Positions 1-7,047 of a DNA stretch of 7,179 nt are shown in pieces. Below the pieces are notes generated by a model, which saw only the letters and a list, made by a program, of their open reading frames with translations, was not told the DNA's origin and made no database searches. Both the position numbers and the translations under genes were made by a program. The stretch's first letter is position 1. The number at the start of each line of letters is the position of its first letter. Where the stretch lies: contig CACXFP010000089.1 of NCBI GenBank assembly GCA_902766985.1, positions 1 to 7,179 of the forward strand, written 5' to 3'. Source of the stretch: an uncultured Bacteroidia bacterium. GTDB taxonomy: Bacteria; Bacteroidota; Bacteroidia; Bacteroidales; UBA932.

Positions 1-248
1 CAGAGCCCCTCTCTTCCAAGGCGCAGGCCCCGTCAATGGGAAGGGAAATCGAATTCGAGCAGGCGAAAGCAGGGAAATCCTCCCCCGTCCCGGACCTTAA
101 AGGGCTGGGACTGAAGGATGCCATATATGCCATTGAAAACAGCGGATACAGGTGCAGCTACTCAGGCAGCGGACACGTATCCTCGCAGAGTCCGGCCCCG
201 GGAAAGGCGGCGGCCCCAGGCTCTACGGTAACCATAACACTACAGTAG
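1..248 (+). CDS. ftsI: C-terminal end of a PASTA-tailed septal penicillin-binding protein (FtsI/PBP3 type), 5' partial
   Basis: This is the 3' end of a gene whose start lies upstream. The reading frame is open from base 3 and gives 81 codons before TAG at 246-248. Visible residues 29-81 form one PASTA domain: a VPDLKGLGLKDAIYAIENSG opening, then a central G-x-G-x-V, SQSPAPG, and a closing GSTVTITL. The residues before it are a linker. PASTA domains sit at the C-terminus of some class B PBPs, the transpeptidases that cross-link septal peptidoglycan on the outer face of the membrane. The transpeptidase domain itself is not in the window. The ftsI assignment therefore rests on the PASTA tail plus its position directly upstream of murE. 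The stop lies one base before the murE ATG, so the two genes are probably translationally coupled. A PASTA protein of another kind is possible but unlikely here. Confidence 0.85.
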   Translation, partial: EPLSSKAQAPSMGREIEFEQAKAGKSSPVPDLKGLGLKDAIYAIENSGYRCSYSGSGHVSSQSPAPGKAAAPGSTVTITLQ

Positions 249-249
249 G

Positions 250-1719
250 ATGAACCTCGGCAGGATAATAAAGGGAAGCGGAGTGGAGAATGTCCGCGGA
301 GACAGGAACAGGGAGATCGCAGCAATCTGCAGCGATTCCAGGAAAGTGTCTCCGGGAGCCCTATTCGTTGCAGTGAAAGGATTCGGAACCGATGGCCACG
401 CCTTCATTGCAAAGGCGGTGGAAGCCGGGGCCGCGGCCGTAGCATATGACAACGAAGACGCCCTGCAGGGAATCGATACAAAGGATGCGGTCCTCGTAAA
501 GGTAGGCAGTTCACGCCACGCCCTCGCGATAATGGCCGCCAACTTCTACGACAATCCTTCACGGAAACTCACCCTGGTCGGGATCACCGGCACGAACGGG
601 AAGACCACCACGGTCACCCTTCTGTACAACCTTTTCATGGGACTGGGATACAACTGCGGACTGCTTTCGACGATTGCCAACTACGTGGGCAGGAGAAGGA
701 GCGAGACGGCGAACACCACCGCGGATCCCATCACCATCAATTCCCTGCTCGCCGAAATGGCCGCCGCAGGCTGCGAATACTGCTTCATGGAAGTCAGTTC
801 AATCGGGGTAGAACAGGAGAGGGTTGCCGGGCTGGAATTCAAGGCGGGGATATTCTCCAACCTGACCCATGACCATCTCGACTACCACAAGACTTTCGCT
901 GAATACCTCCGCTGCAAGAAACTTTTCTTCGACAACCTCCCGGAGGATTCCTTCGCAATCATCAACACCGACGACAGGAACGGCTCCGTCATGGTCCAGA
1001 ACACCAAAGCAAAAGTCGTAACCTACGCCTGCCGAAACGCCGCCGACCACACCTGCAGGATAATGGAGGAGAGTTTCGAAGGAATGCTGCTTAAGATTGA
1101 CGGAAAAGAATGCTGGACCAGGCTTATAGGCCAGCACAACGCATACAACCTGCTCGCAATCTACACAACGGCAATCCTGATAGGAGCCAAGGAGGACGAG
1201 GCCCTGGTGGCGCTGAGTTCGCTGGAATCCGCCCCAGGAAGGCTTGAGACCATCCGCGGACCCCGCTCCCTGGCCGTCATAATCGACTACGCTCACACAC
1301 CCGATGCCCTCACAAATGTGCTCAGGACCCTGAAGGACATAGCTCCGAAGGAGCAGCTCACCTGCCTCTTCGGCTGCGGAGGAGACAGGGACAGGACCAA
1401 GAGGCCGGAAATGGCCAGGGCCGCGGAGGAATACGCAGACAGGATAATCGTGACCTCAGACAATTCCCGCACGGAACGGACGGAAGACATAATGGAGGAC
1501 ATCCGGAAAGGGTTCTCCCGGAAAGGCATGTCAAAGGCCCTGTTCATCTCCGACCGTAAGGAGGCGATCCGCACTGCCATGATGACCGCAGCAGACGGAG
1601 GGGCTGTCCTCCTCGCAGGGAAAGGCCATGAGGACTACCAGATAATCGGAAATGAAAAAAGGCACTTCGACGAAAGGGAAATCGTCGGGGAGGTCTTCAG
1701 GACAATGGAAAACAGGTAA
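250..1719 (+). CDS. murE: UDP-N-acetylmuramoyl-tripeptide synthetase MurE (probably meso-diaminopimelate-adding)
   Basis: This cytoplasmic ATP-dependent ligase adds the third stem amino acid to UDP-MurNAc-L-Ala-D-Glu. It has 489 residues, close to the usual length of about 490. The N-terminal UDP-binding domain carries CSDSRKVSPGALFVAVKG (residues 27-44). The central domain has the P-loop GTNGKTT (114-120), NTTADP (155-160), EVSS (181-184) and THDHLDYH (206-213). K223 in CKKLFF is the likely carbamylated lysine. The C-terminal domain has DYAHTPDAL (346-354), GCGGDRDRTKRP (375-386), DNSR (404-407) and GKGHEDYQ (457-464). In E. coli the equivalent DNPR arginine and the GKGHE Gly and Glu contact diaminopimelate. 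All three residues are kept here, so mDAP is the expected substrate, although Pro has become Ser. The start follows the PBP stop by one base, and the first residues fit the family N-terminus. mraY follows after 6 bp. Confidence 0.97.
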   Translation: MNLGRIIKGSGVENVRGDRNREIAAICSDSRKVSPGALFVAVKGFGTDGHAFIAKAVEAGAAAVAYDNEDALQGIDTKDAVLVKVGSSRHALAIMAANFYDNPSRKLTLVGITGTNGKTTTVTLLYNLFMGLGYNCGLLSTIANYVGRRRSETANTTADPITINSLLAEMAAAGCEYCFMEVSSIGVEQERVAGLEFKAGIFSNLTHDHLDYHKTFAEYLRCKKLFFDNLPEDSFAIINTDDRNGSVMVQNTKAKVVTYACRNAADHTCRIMEESFEGMLLKIDGKECWTRLIGQHNAYNLLAIYTTAILIGAKEDEALVALSSLESAPGRLETIRGPRSLAVIIDYAHTPDALTNVLRTLKDIAPKEQLTCLFGCGGDRDRTKRPEMARAAEEYADRIIVTSDNSRTERTEDIMEDIRKGFSRKGMSKALFISDRKEAIRTAMMTAADGGAVLLAGKGHEDYQIIGNEKRHFDEREIVGEVFRTMENR

Positions 1720-1725
1720 CAGGAT

Positions 1726-3021
1726 ATGATATACGCCTTATTGAAATATTTACACCGTTCCGGGATAGACTTCCCGGGAATGGGATTGATGAACTACTTG
1801 TCGTTCAGGGCAATGCTTGTGGGGGTCTTCGCAATCTTCATAACCTTCTGCATCGGCATGCCATACATCAGGATGATGCAGCGCAGACAGCTCGGCGAGA
1901 CCATAAGGGATCTCGGCCTGGAAGGACAGCTCTCGAAGAAGGGTACCCCAACGATGGGCGGCGTGATCATCATCTTCTCCATCCTCCTGCCCGTGCTGCT
2001 GTTCTGCGACCTCTCCAACATATACCTCCAGCTCCTCGTAATCACCCTCCTGTGGTGCGGAGCCCTGGGGTTTGCCGACGACTACATCAAGGTCTTCCGC
2101 CACAATAAGGAAGGCCTTCCCGCCAAGGCGAAGCTGGCCGCGCAGGTGGCCCTGGGTCTGGCCATCGGCGTAACAGTCTGCTTCAACAACGGAATCGTGG
2201 TCCGCGAGAAGGTCCCCATCCCGGCGGCAGCAGAAACGGAGAGCGTCAGGACCCTGGATTCCGAACCGGTCCAGAAAAACACCCCGTGGATGGAGGAAGA
2301 CGTCGTGAAGAGCACCAAGACGACGATCCCGTTCATCAAGGACAATGAATTCGACTACAAATGGCTCTCCCCCGTCAAGGGCACCTGGGGCTGGTACTGC
2401 AAGTGGGCCATCTATGTGCTGATGATCGTCTTCGTCATCACCGCCTGCTCGAACGGGGCCAATCTCACGGACGGAATGGACGGCCTGAGCGCCGGAGTGT
2501 CCGCAATAGTCGGTATCGTAATCATGATACTGGCTTGGCTCGGAGGCAACCTCGTCAACTCGAACTATCTGAATATAATGTATATACCCGGCTCGGGAGA
2601 GGTTGCGATCTTCATGGCCGGTTTCGTCGGCGCCCTCATCGGTTTCCTGTGGTATAACTCCTTCCCCGCCCAGGTCTTCATGGGAGATACCGGAAGCCTC
2701 ACCATCGGAGGCATCATCGGAGTGAGCGCCATCCTCATCCGCAAGGAACTCCTTCTCCCCCTCCTCTGCGGAATATTCCTGATCGAAAGCCTCTCCGTCA
2801 TAATACAGAGGGTCTGGTTCAAATATACGAAGAAGAAATACGGTGAAGGACGCAGGGTGTTCAAGATGTCACCCCTGCACCACCACTACCAGAAGGAAGG
2901 GATTCCGGCAGCCATCAGCAAACCGGAAAGGGCCCTCCCGGAAGCGAAGATAGTCGCAAGGTTCTGGATCGTCGGCCTCATGCTCGGAGTGGCGACCCTG
3001 GCCCTGCTTAAAGTCAGATAA
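1726..3021 (+). CDS. mraY: Phospho-N-acetylmuramoyl-pentapeptide transferase MraY
   Basis: This integral membrane enzyme transfers phospho-MurNAc-pentapeptide from UDP to undecaprenyl phosphate, making lipid I on the inner face of the cytoplasmic membrane. It has 431 residues; E. coli MraY has about 360. Roughly ten hydrophobic segments are visible, from about residue 28 to 428. Family motifs in order are KKGTPTMGG (71-79), the ADDYIK acidic pair (D118, D119), NLTDGMDGL (246-254), AQVFMGDTGSL (315-325, with D321) and MSPLHHHY (381-388). The protein ends in LLKVR, nearly the same as the E. coli end. The extra length lies mostly in a hydrophilic stretch at about 160-212. As I recall, other Bacteroidota enzymes carry a similar stretch, including a KSTxTTIPF-like segment. 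A shorter insertion follows HHHY at about 391-404. The ATG lies 6 bp after the murE stop; Met19 and Met22 are weaker alternative starts. Confidence 0.97.
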   Translation: MIYALLKYLHRSGIDFPGMGLMNYLSFRAMLVGVFAIFITFCIGMPYIRMMQRRQLGETIRDLGLEGQLSKKGTPTMGGVIIIFSILLPVLLFCDLSNIYLQLLVITLLWCGALGFADDYIKVFRHNKEGLPAKAKLAAQVALGLAIGVTVCFNNGIVVREKVPIPAAAETESVRTLDSEPVQKNTPWMEEDVVKSTKTTIPFIKDNEFDYKWLSPVKGTWGWYCKWAIYVLMIVFVITACSNGANLTDGMDGLSAGVSAIVGIVIMILAWLGGNLVNSNYLNIMYIPGSGEVAIFMAGFVGALIGFLWYNSFPAQVFMGDTGSLTIGGIIGVSAILIRKELLLPLLCGIFLIESLSVIIQRVWFKYTKKKYGEGRRVFKMSPLHHHYQKEGIPAAISKPERALPEAKIVARFWIVGLMLGVATLALLKVR

Positions 3022-3039
3022 CAAAAAGAACGGAATATC

Positions 3040-4386
3040 ATGTCGAGAATCGTAGTACTTGGAGGCGGCGAAAGCGGTGTAGGAGCCGCCGTGCTCGCAA
3101 AGGTGAAAGGATTCGACGTCTTCCTGTCGGACAACGGGAAGATTAAGGAAAGTTATGCGGAAGAACTCCGCAAATGGGACATTCCCTTCGAGGAAGGAGG
3201 GCACACCGAGGAGAAGGTGCTCAGCGCCGACGAGGTGGTGAAAAGTCCGGGAGTACCTTCTACGGTAAAGATGGTCAGGGAACTGGAAGACAAGGGAATC
3301 CACATCATCTCTGAAATAGAGTTCGCTGGAAGGTACGACAGCGCGAAGAAGATATGCATCACCGGTTCAAACGGAAAGACCACGACCACCTCCCTCATCT
3401 ACTACCTGCTCAAGAACGCCGGGCTCAACGTAGGTCTCGGAGGCAACATAGGCAAGTCCTACGCCTACCAGGTCGCCACTGAACATTTTGACTACTATGT
3501 CTTGGAAATCAGCAGTTTCCAGCTGGACAACGTATATGATTTCCGTCCCGACATCGCAATCATAACCAACATCACCCCCGACCATCTGGACCGCTACGAC
3601 TACCAGCTGGAGAACTACGTGAAATCGAAGTTCCGCATCACCAGGAACCTAAGGTCCGAGGACTGCTTCATCTTCGATTCCGACGACTCCATAACCATAG
3701 ACCACCTCAACAAGATCATCGTCCAGGCAAAGATGCTCCCCTTCACACAGAAGAAGGACGCGACGGTTCCTCAGGGAGCTTTCCTCAAAGACGACAAGAT
3801 GGTGGTCCGTTACGAGGAGGATGAAACGGAGATCTACCTCCGCGAACTCGCCCTCGGAGGGAAACACAACATCTACAATTCAATGGCAGCGGCCCTGGCC
3901 GCGAAGGCAGCCGGCATCGACAACAAGGTCATCCGGGAGTCCCTGTCCACCTTCCAGCCCATCGAACACAGGCTCGAGCCGGTTCTGAGCATCAAGGATG
4001 TCCTCTACATCAACGATTCCAAGGCGACCAACGTGGACTCGGCCTGGTATGCACTTGAATGCCAGACCAAGCCCGTGGTGTGGATCGTGGGCGGAACCGA
4101 CAAGGGCAATGACTACAGCGTGATGAAGGAACTGGTGAGGGACAAGGTGAAGGCCATCGTCTGCATGGGCATCGACAACAAGAAGATACACGAAGCCTTC
4201 GAAGACATCGTAGGCCCCGGGAACATGAAGGATACCCATTCGGCAGGGGAAGCGGTGAAAGTTGCCAGTTCCTTCGCCGAAGCAGGCGACGTCGTCCTGC
4301 TGAGCCCGTGCTGCGCAAGCTTCGACCTGTTCAAAAACTACGAAGACAGGGGAGAGAAATTCAAGGAAGCCGTAAGGGCTCTGTAG
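3040..4386 (+). CDS. murD: UDP-N-acetylmuramoyl-L-alanine--D-glutamate ligase MurD
   Basis: This cytoplasmic ATP-dependent ligase adds D-Glu to UDP-MurNAc-L-Ala, the step before MurE. It has 448 residues, normal for the family. The N-terminal nucleotide-fold domain begins IVVLGGGESGVGAA (residues 4-17) and includes KSPGVP (68-73). The central ATPase domain has the P-loop TGSNGKTTTT (108-117), GGNIG (134-138), LEISSFQL (155-162) and NITPDHLDRY (177-186). K197 in KSKFRI matches the carbamylated lysine position of Mur ligases. The C-terminal domain has the HRLE motif (310-313), NDSKATN (325-331), GGTDKGNDY (351-359) and LLSPCCASFD (420-429), the last being the usual substrate-end signature. It starts 18 bp after mraY and ends 15 bp before ftsW, so it is an operon member with no room for a separate promoter. 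All motifs are intact, and I see no anomaly. Confidence 0.97.
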   Translation: MSRIVVLGGGESGVGAAVLAKVKGFDVFLSDNGKIKESYAEELRKWDIPFEEGGHTEEKVLSADEVVKSPGVPSTVKMVRELEDKGIHIISEIEFAGRYDSAKKICITGSNGKTTTTSLIYYLLKNAGLNVGLGGNIGKSYAYQVATEHFDYYVLEISSFQLDNVYDFRPDIAIITNITPDHLDRYDYQLENYVKSKFRITRNLRSEDCFIFDSDDSITIDHLNKIIVQAKMLPFTQKKDATVPQGAFLKDDKMVVRYEEDETEIYLRELALGGKHNIYNSMAAALAAKAAGIDNKVIRESLSTFQPIEHRLEPVLSIKDVLYINDSKATNVDSAWYALECQTKPVVWIVGGTDKGNDYSVMKELVRDKVKAIVCMGIDNKKIHEAFEDIVGPGNMKDTHSAGEAVKVASSFAEAGDVVLLSPCCASFDLFKNYEDRGEKFKEAVRAL

Positions 4387-4401
4387 AACCCAAGACTGAA
4401 G

Positions 4402-5820
4402 ATGGAGAAGAAAAAGGGACATAAATTCTGGAACTTCGTGGACAACCTCGAGGGTGACAAGGTCGTGTGGATGATAGTGCTCATGCTCATGCTCGCTTCC
4501 ATCGTCTGCATCTTCTCGTCCACCTCACTGCTGGCCATCCAGCAGAATTCCTCCAGGATGTCCATCGCCAAGGAGCAGCTCCTGATAGCCCTCCTGGGTC
4601 TGGGGCTCATCCTCATCTGCTACAACATCAAATCGATAGGCTTTTTCCGCTTCTTCTCCAAACTGGGCTACGCCCTCTCGATAGGGCTTCTGCTGATCCT
4701 GGCCATCCACAAGCCGGTGCTGTTCATGCGGCCTGTGAAGATCAACGAGGCTTGGAGGTCCGTCATGATCGGAGGATTCCAGCTCCACGTGTTCGAAGTG
4801 GTGAAGGTTGCCATGATCATGTACCTGGCCTGGGCGGTAAATGAATACAAGAGCGGGAAACTCAAGACTCCGGCCCTCTTCATGCTGGTCACAAAGGGCA
4901 AGCCCCTTACCGACCTCTGGCAGAAGATATTATTCATCTATCTCCCCATCTTCACGGTCTGCCTCGGTATCATGGTGGGAAGTCTTTCCAGTACGATTTT
5001 CATCGGGGGCATCATGTTCCTGACCATCCTCGTGGGAGGCATCGGCATCAAGGAGCTGATGATTCCCGGAGCCACCGCGGTAATCGTGTTGATCGTATGC
5101 ATCGGGCTCAACAAGATAAATCCCGAGAAACCCCTGTTCCCCCATCTTGAATCAGCGCTCAACCGCACGGAAAACAGTACCGAACACTATCTGGAGATAA
5201 TGAAGGAGAACCCGCGCGGCTCGGCAACCTACCAGAAGGCCCTCGACAAGATCAAGCAGCCCATGAGTGCCAAGATTGCCATACACGAAGGGGGCATCAT
5301 CGGAAAAGGCCCGGGAAGGAGCACCCAGAGATATGTGGTACCCGTGATGTTCGAGGACTATATGTTCAGTTTCATTATTGAGGAATACGGCCTCGTTGGG
5401 GGCATCCTCATTATCATCCTGTACATCTCCCTCCTGGCACGTGGGGCGCTGATAGTGCGCAACTGCGACAATCTCTTCGCCAAAACGGCCGTTGCAGGCC
5501 TGGTGATGCTGATCACGGCCCAGGCCATGATGCACTGCTTCATCAACTGCGACATCGGCCCCCTCACAGGACAGACCCTGCCCATGGTCAGCCATGGGAA
5601 CTCGTCCTTCCTTATGTTCTCCATAGCCTTCGGCATCATTCTGTCAATCAGCAAGATGGCGAAGAAGAAAATCGACCGGGAGGTGGCTCAGGCCCAGCCT
5701 CTCTCCGAAGTTCATGACGATATTCGCGCAGACCTCGACGACCTCGAGCGCCTGGACAGCGTAGATGATATACTGTATGACAATTTCAAACGGGAAAGCA
5801 ATGCCGGAAATGAATCATAG
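4402..5820 (+). CDS. ftsW: SEDS-family septal peptidoglycan glycosyltransferase FtsW, divergent in several motifs
   Basis: FtsW is a polytopic membrane protein that polymerises lipid II at the septum together with a class B PBP, here probably the PASTA protein encoded upstream. It has 472 residues and about ten hydrophobic segments, the first at about 21-45 and the last at about 393-418. The SEDS identity is supported by several features. INEAWRSVMIGGFQ (114-127) matches the family N-x-x-x-R-W region. HEGGIIGKGPGRSTQR (295-310) matches the G-x-G-x-G loop. EDYMFSFIIEEYGLVGG (318-334) aligns with E. coli TDFIF..IGEELG, which makes D319 the likely catalytic Asp. GPLTGQTLPMVSHGNSS (386-402) matches the family signature region. 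Several consensus positions differ: HVFE instead of QPSE (129-132), SHGNSS instead of SYGGSS (397-402), and GSLSST where P-D/E-x-GT is usual. The context between murD and murG makes FtsW far more likely than RodA. The cytoplasmic tail (about 424-472) is acidic. Confidence 0.93.
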   Translation: MEKKKGHKFWNFVDNLEGDKVVWMIVLMLMLASIVCIFSSTSLLAIQQNSSRMSIAKEQLLIALLGLGLILICYNIKSIGFFRFFSKLGYALSIGLLLILAIHKPVLFMRPVKINEAWRSVMIGGFQLHVFEVVKVAMIMYLAWAVNEYKSGKLKTPALFMLVTKGKPLTDLWQKILFIYLPIFTVCLGIMVGSLSSTIFIGGIMFLTILVGGIGIKELMIPGATAVIVLIVCIGLNKINPEKPLFPHLESALNRTENSTEHYLEIMKENPRGSATYQKALDKIKQPMSAKIAIHEGGIIGKGPGRSTQRYVVPVMFEDYMFSFIIEEYGLVGGILIIILYISLLARGALIVRNCDNLFAKTAVAGLVMLITAQAMMHCFINCDIGPLTGQTLPMVSHGNSSFLMFSIAFGIILSISKMAKKKIDREVAQAQPLSEVHDDIRADLDDLERLDSVDDILYDNFKRESNAGNES

Positions 5821-6955
5821 ACCGCTCAGGGTGATAATCAGCGGTGGAGGCACGGGTGGACACATCTTCCCGGCCATATCCATTGCAAACAGACTCAAGG
5901 AGGTGAATCCTGACACCGAGATCCTCTTCGTCGGAGCAGAAGGCAAGATGGAGATGGAGAAGGTGCCGGCCGCGGGCTACAAGATCGTGGGACTTCCGAT
6001 GCTGGGGCTCCAGCGCCAGCTAAGTTTCCACAACCTGGTCAATGACCTGAAAGTGCCTTTCAAGCTGCTGCAGAGCATCCATAAGGCAGGGAAGGTAATC
6101 GACGGATTCAAGCCCGACATCGCGGTTGGCGTGGGCGGATATGCAAGCGCACCCCTTCTCTGGCAGGCGACGAGGAAAAAGATTCCCGCGCTCATACAGG
6201 AGCAGAACGGGTTTGCCGGCCTTACCAACAAGATCCTCGGGAAAAAAGTCGGGAAGATATGCGTCGCCTATGAAGGGATGGAGAAGTTCTTCCCGGCGGA
6301 CAAGATAGTGATGAGCGGGAATCCTATCAGGGGGGATATAGTACCCGCCTGCCCTGCAATGGTGGAAGAAGGGATCTCCTATTACGGCCTTGACGGCAGC
6401 AAGAGCCATATCTTCATCGTGGGAGGCAGCCTTGGAAGTGGCACCCTCAACAAGAGCATGAAGAAATGGATCGGCGACGGCTGCCCCGGAGGGGAAGGAG
6501 TGGAGATTATCTGGCAGTGCGGCAAGTACTACAAGGAAGGTATAGACAGGTTCATGGAAGAAGCCAGGAAGGAGGGAAAGCCGGTGGAGGGAATCAGGTG
6601 GTTCGACTTCATCGGAAGGATGGACCTGGCCTATGCGGTAGCCGACGTGGTGATATCAAGGAGCGGAGCCTCCACCGTATCGGAGTTGTGCGCCGCCCAT
6701 AAGGCAGCCATTTTCGTCCCTTCGCCCAACGTGGCCGAAGACCACCAGACCCATAACGCAATGGCCCTGGTCAACAAGGATGCCGCCCTCATCGTAAAAG
6801 ATGCCGAAGCGCCCGAAAAACTCCTTCCTGCGGCCCTGGAGCTCGTACGCGACGACGACAGGATACTCGCCCTGGAGCGGAACATTGCCCCCCTTGCCCT
6901 GGCCGATGCCGCCGGCACCATCGTGGAAGAGATTTATAAACTGCTTGACAGATAA
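5810..6955 (+). CDS. murG: UDP-GlcNAc:lipid I N-acetylglucosaminyltransferase MurG
   Basis: This peripheral membrane GT-B glycosyltransferase adds GlcNAc from UDP-GlcNAc to lipid I on the cytoplasmic face, giving lipid II. Numbered from the ATG at 5810 it has 381 residues. Motifs are SGGGTGGHIFPA (11-22), GVGGYASAP (107-115), IQEQNGFAG (129-137), MSGNPIR (168-174), GGSLGS (205-210), FIGRMDLAYAVAD (267-279), SRSGASTVSEL (283-293) and VPSPNVAEDHQTHNA (303-317). HEQN becomes QEQN and GGSQGA becomes GGSLGS; as I recall, both variants are common in Bacteroidota MurG. In-frame ATGs also lie at 5801 and 5765 inside ftsW. I chose 5810 because it puts a short MNHRPLRV lead before the first strand, as is usual. 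The 5801 start would add only MPE and is also plausible. Either way murG overlaps the ftsW end (11 or 20 bp), which suggests translational coupling. Confidence 0.95.
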   Translation: MNHRPLRVIISGGGTGGHIFPAISIANRLKEVNPDTEILFVGAEGKMEMEKVPAAGYKIVGLPMLGLQRQLSFHNLVNDLKVPFKLLQSIHKAGKVIDGFKPDIAVGVGGYASAPLLWQATRKKIPALIQEQNGFAGLTNKILGKKVGKICVAYEGMEKFFPADKIVMSGNPIRGDIVPACPAMVEEGISYYGLDGSKSHIFIVGGSLGSGTLNKSMKKWIGDGCPGGEGVEIIWQCGKYYKEGIDRFMEEARKEGKPVEGIRWFDFIGRMDLAYAVADVVISRSGASTVSELCAAHKAAIFVPSPNVAEDHQTHNAMALVNKDAALIVKDAEAPEKLLPAALELVRDDDRILALERNIAPLALADAAGTIVEEIYKLLDR

Positions 6956-6964
6956 ATGATAAAT
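6951..6964 (+). repeat. Tandem 7-bp direct repeat GATAAAT x2 across the murG stop
   Basis: GATAAAT at 6951-6957 is followed directly by GATAAAT at 6958-6964. The murG TAA (6953-6955) lies in the first copy. The second copy overlaps the left edge of the long inverted repeat. This could be chance in AT-rich DNA, or a trace of how the element joined murG. Confidence 0.5.
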
Positions 6965-6987
6965 AACGGACCTTACTTCAAAGAAAC

Positions 6988-7005
6988 TCTGCCACCCTCG
7001 GCAGA
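6988..7005 (+). other. Internal hairpin A of the palindromic element
   Basis: TCTGCC (6988-6993) pairs perfectly with GGCAGA (7000-7005) around the 6-base loop ACCCTC. An alternative pairing exists between CCCTC (6995-6999) and GAGGG (7009-7013). The two are mutually exclusive, so the RNA could in principle switch between them. Confidence 0.6.
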
Positions 7006-7018
7006 TAAGAGGGAGGGG

Positions 7019-7037
7019 CCCACGGAATAACCGTGGG
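7019..7037 (+). other. Internal hairpin B of the palindromic element
   Basis: CCCACGG (7019-7025) pairs perfectly with CCGTGGG (7031-7037) around the loop AATAA. The octamer GGGAGGGG occurs both just before the stem (7011-7018) and overlapping its end (7035-7042). The GC-rich 7-bp stem should be stable in RNA or as single-stranded DNA. Confidence 0.65.
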
Positions 7038-7047
7038 AGGGGTCGAG

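Noticed and set aside
799..1296. 165-codon open frame on the - strand inside murE
   Set aside because: It is a shadow of the conserved murE coding sequence, with low-complexity translation and no motif or leader.
250..3040. Missing murF in the cluster
   Set aside because: murF sits between murE and mraY in E. coli, but its absence at this point is usual in Bacteroidota, so it is not evidence of deletion.
3880..4422. 180-codon open frame on the - strand inside murD
   Set aside because: It lies opposite an intact murD with all family motifs, and its translation has no recognisable domain. Long antisense frames are expected in GC-rich coding DNA.
5152..5595. 147-codon open frame on the - strand inside ftsW
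   Set aside because: It is antisense to the catalytic region of ftsW, and its His/Glu/Asp-rich composition reflects complementing hydrophobic codons.
5765..5809. Upstream start for murG that would add 15 residues
   Set aside because: The extra residues (MIYCMTISNGKAMPE) are read out of frame from the ftsW tail and do not resemble a MurG N-terminus. The 5810 or 5801 start fits the family better.
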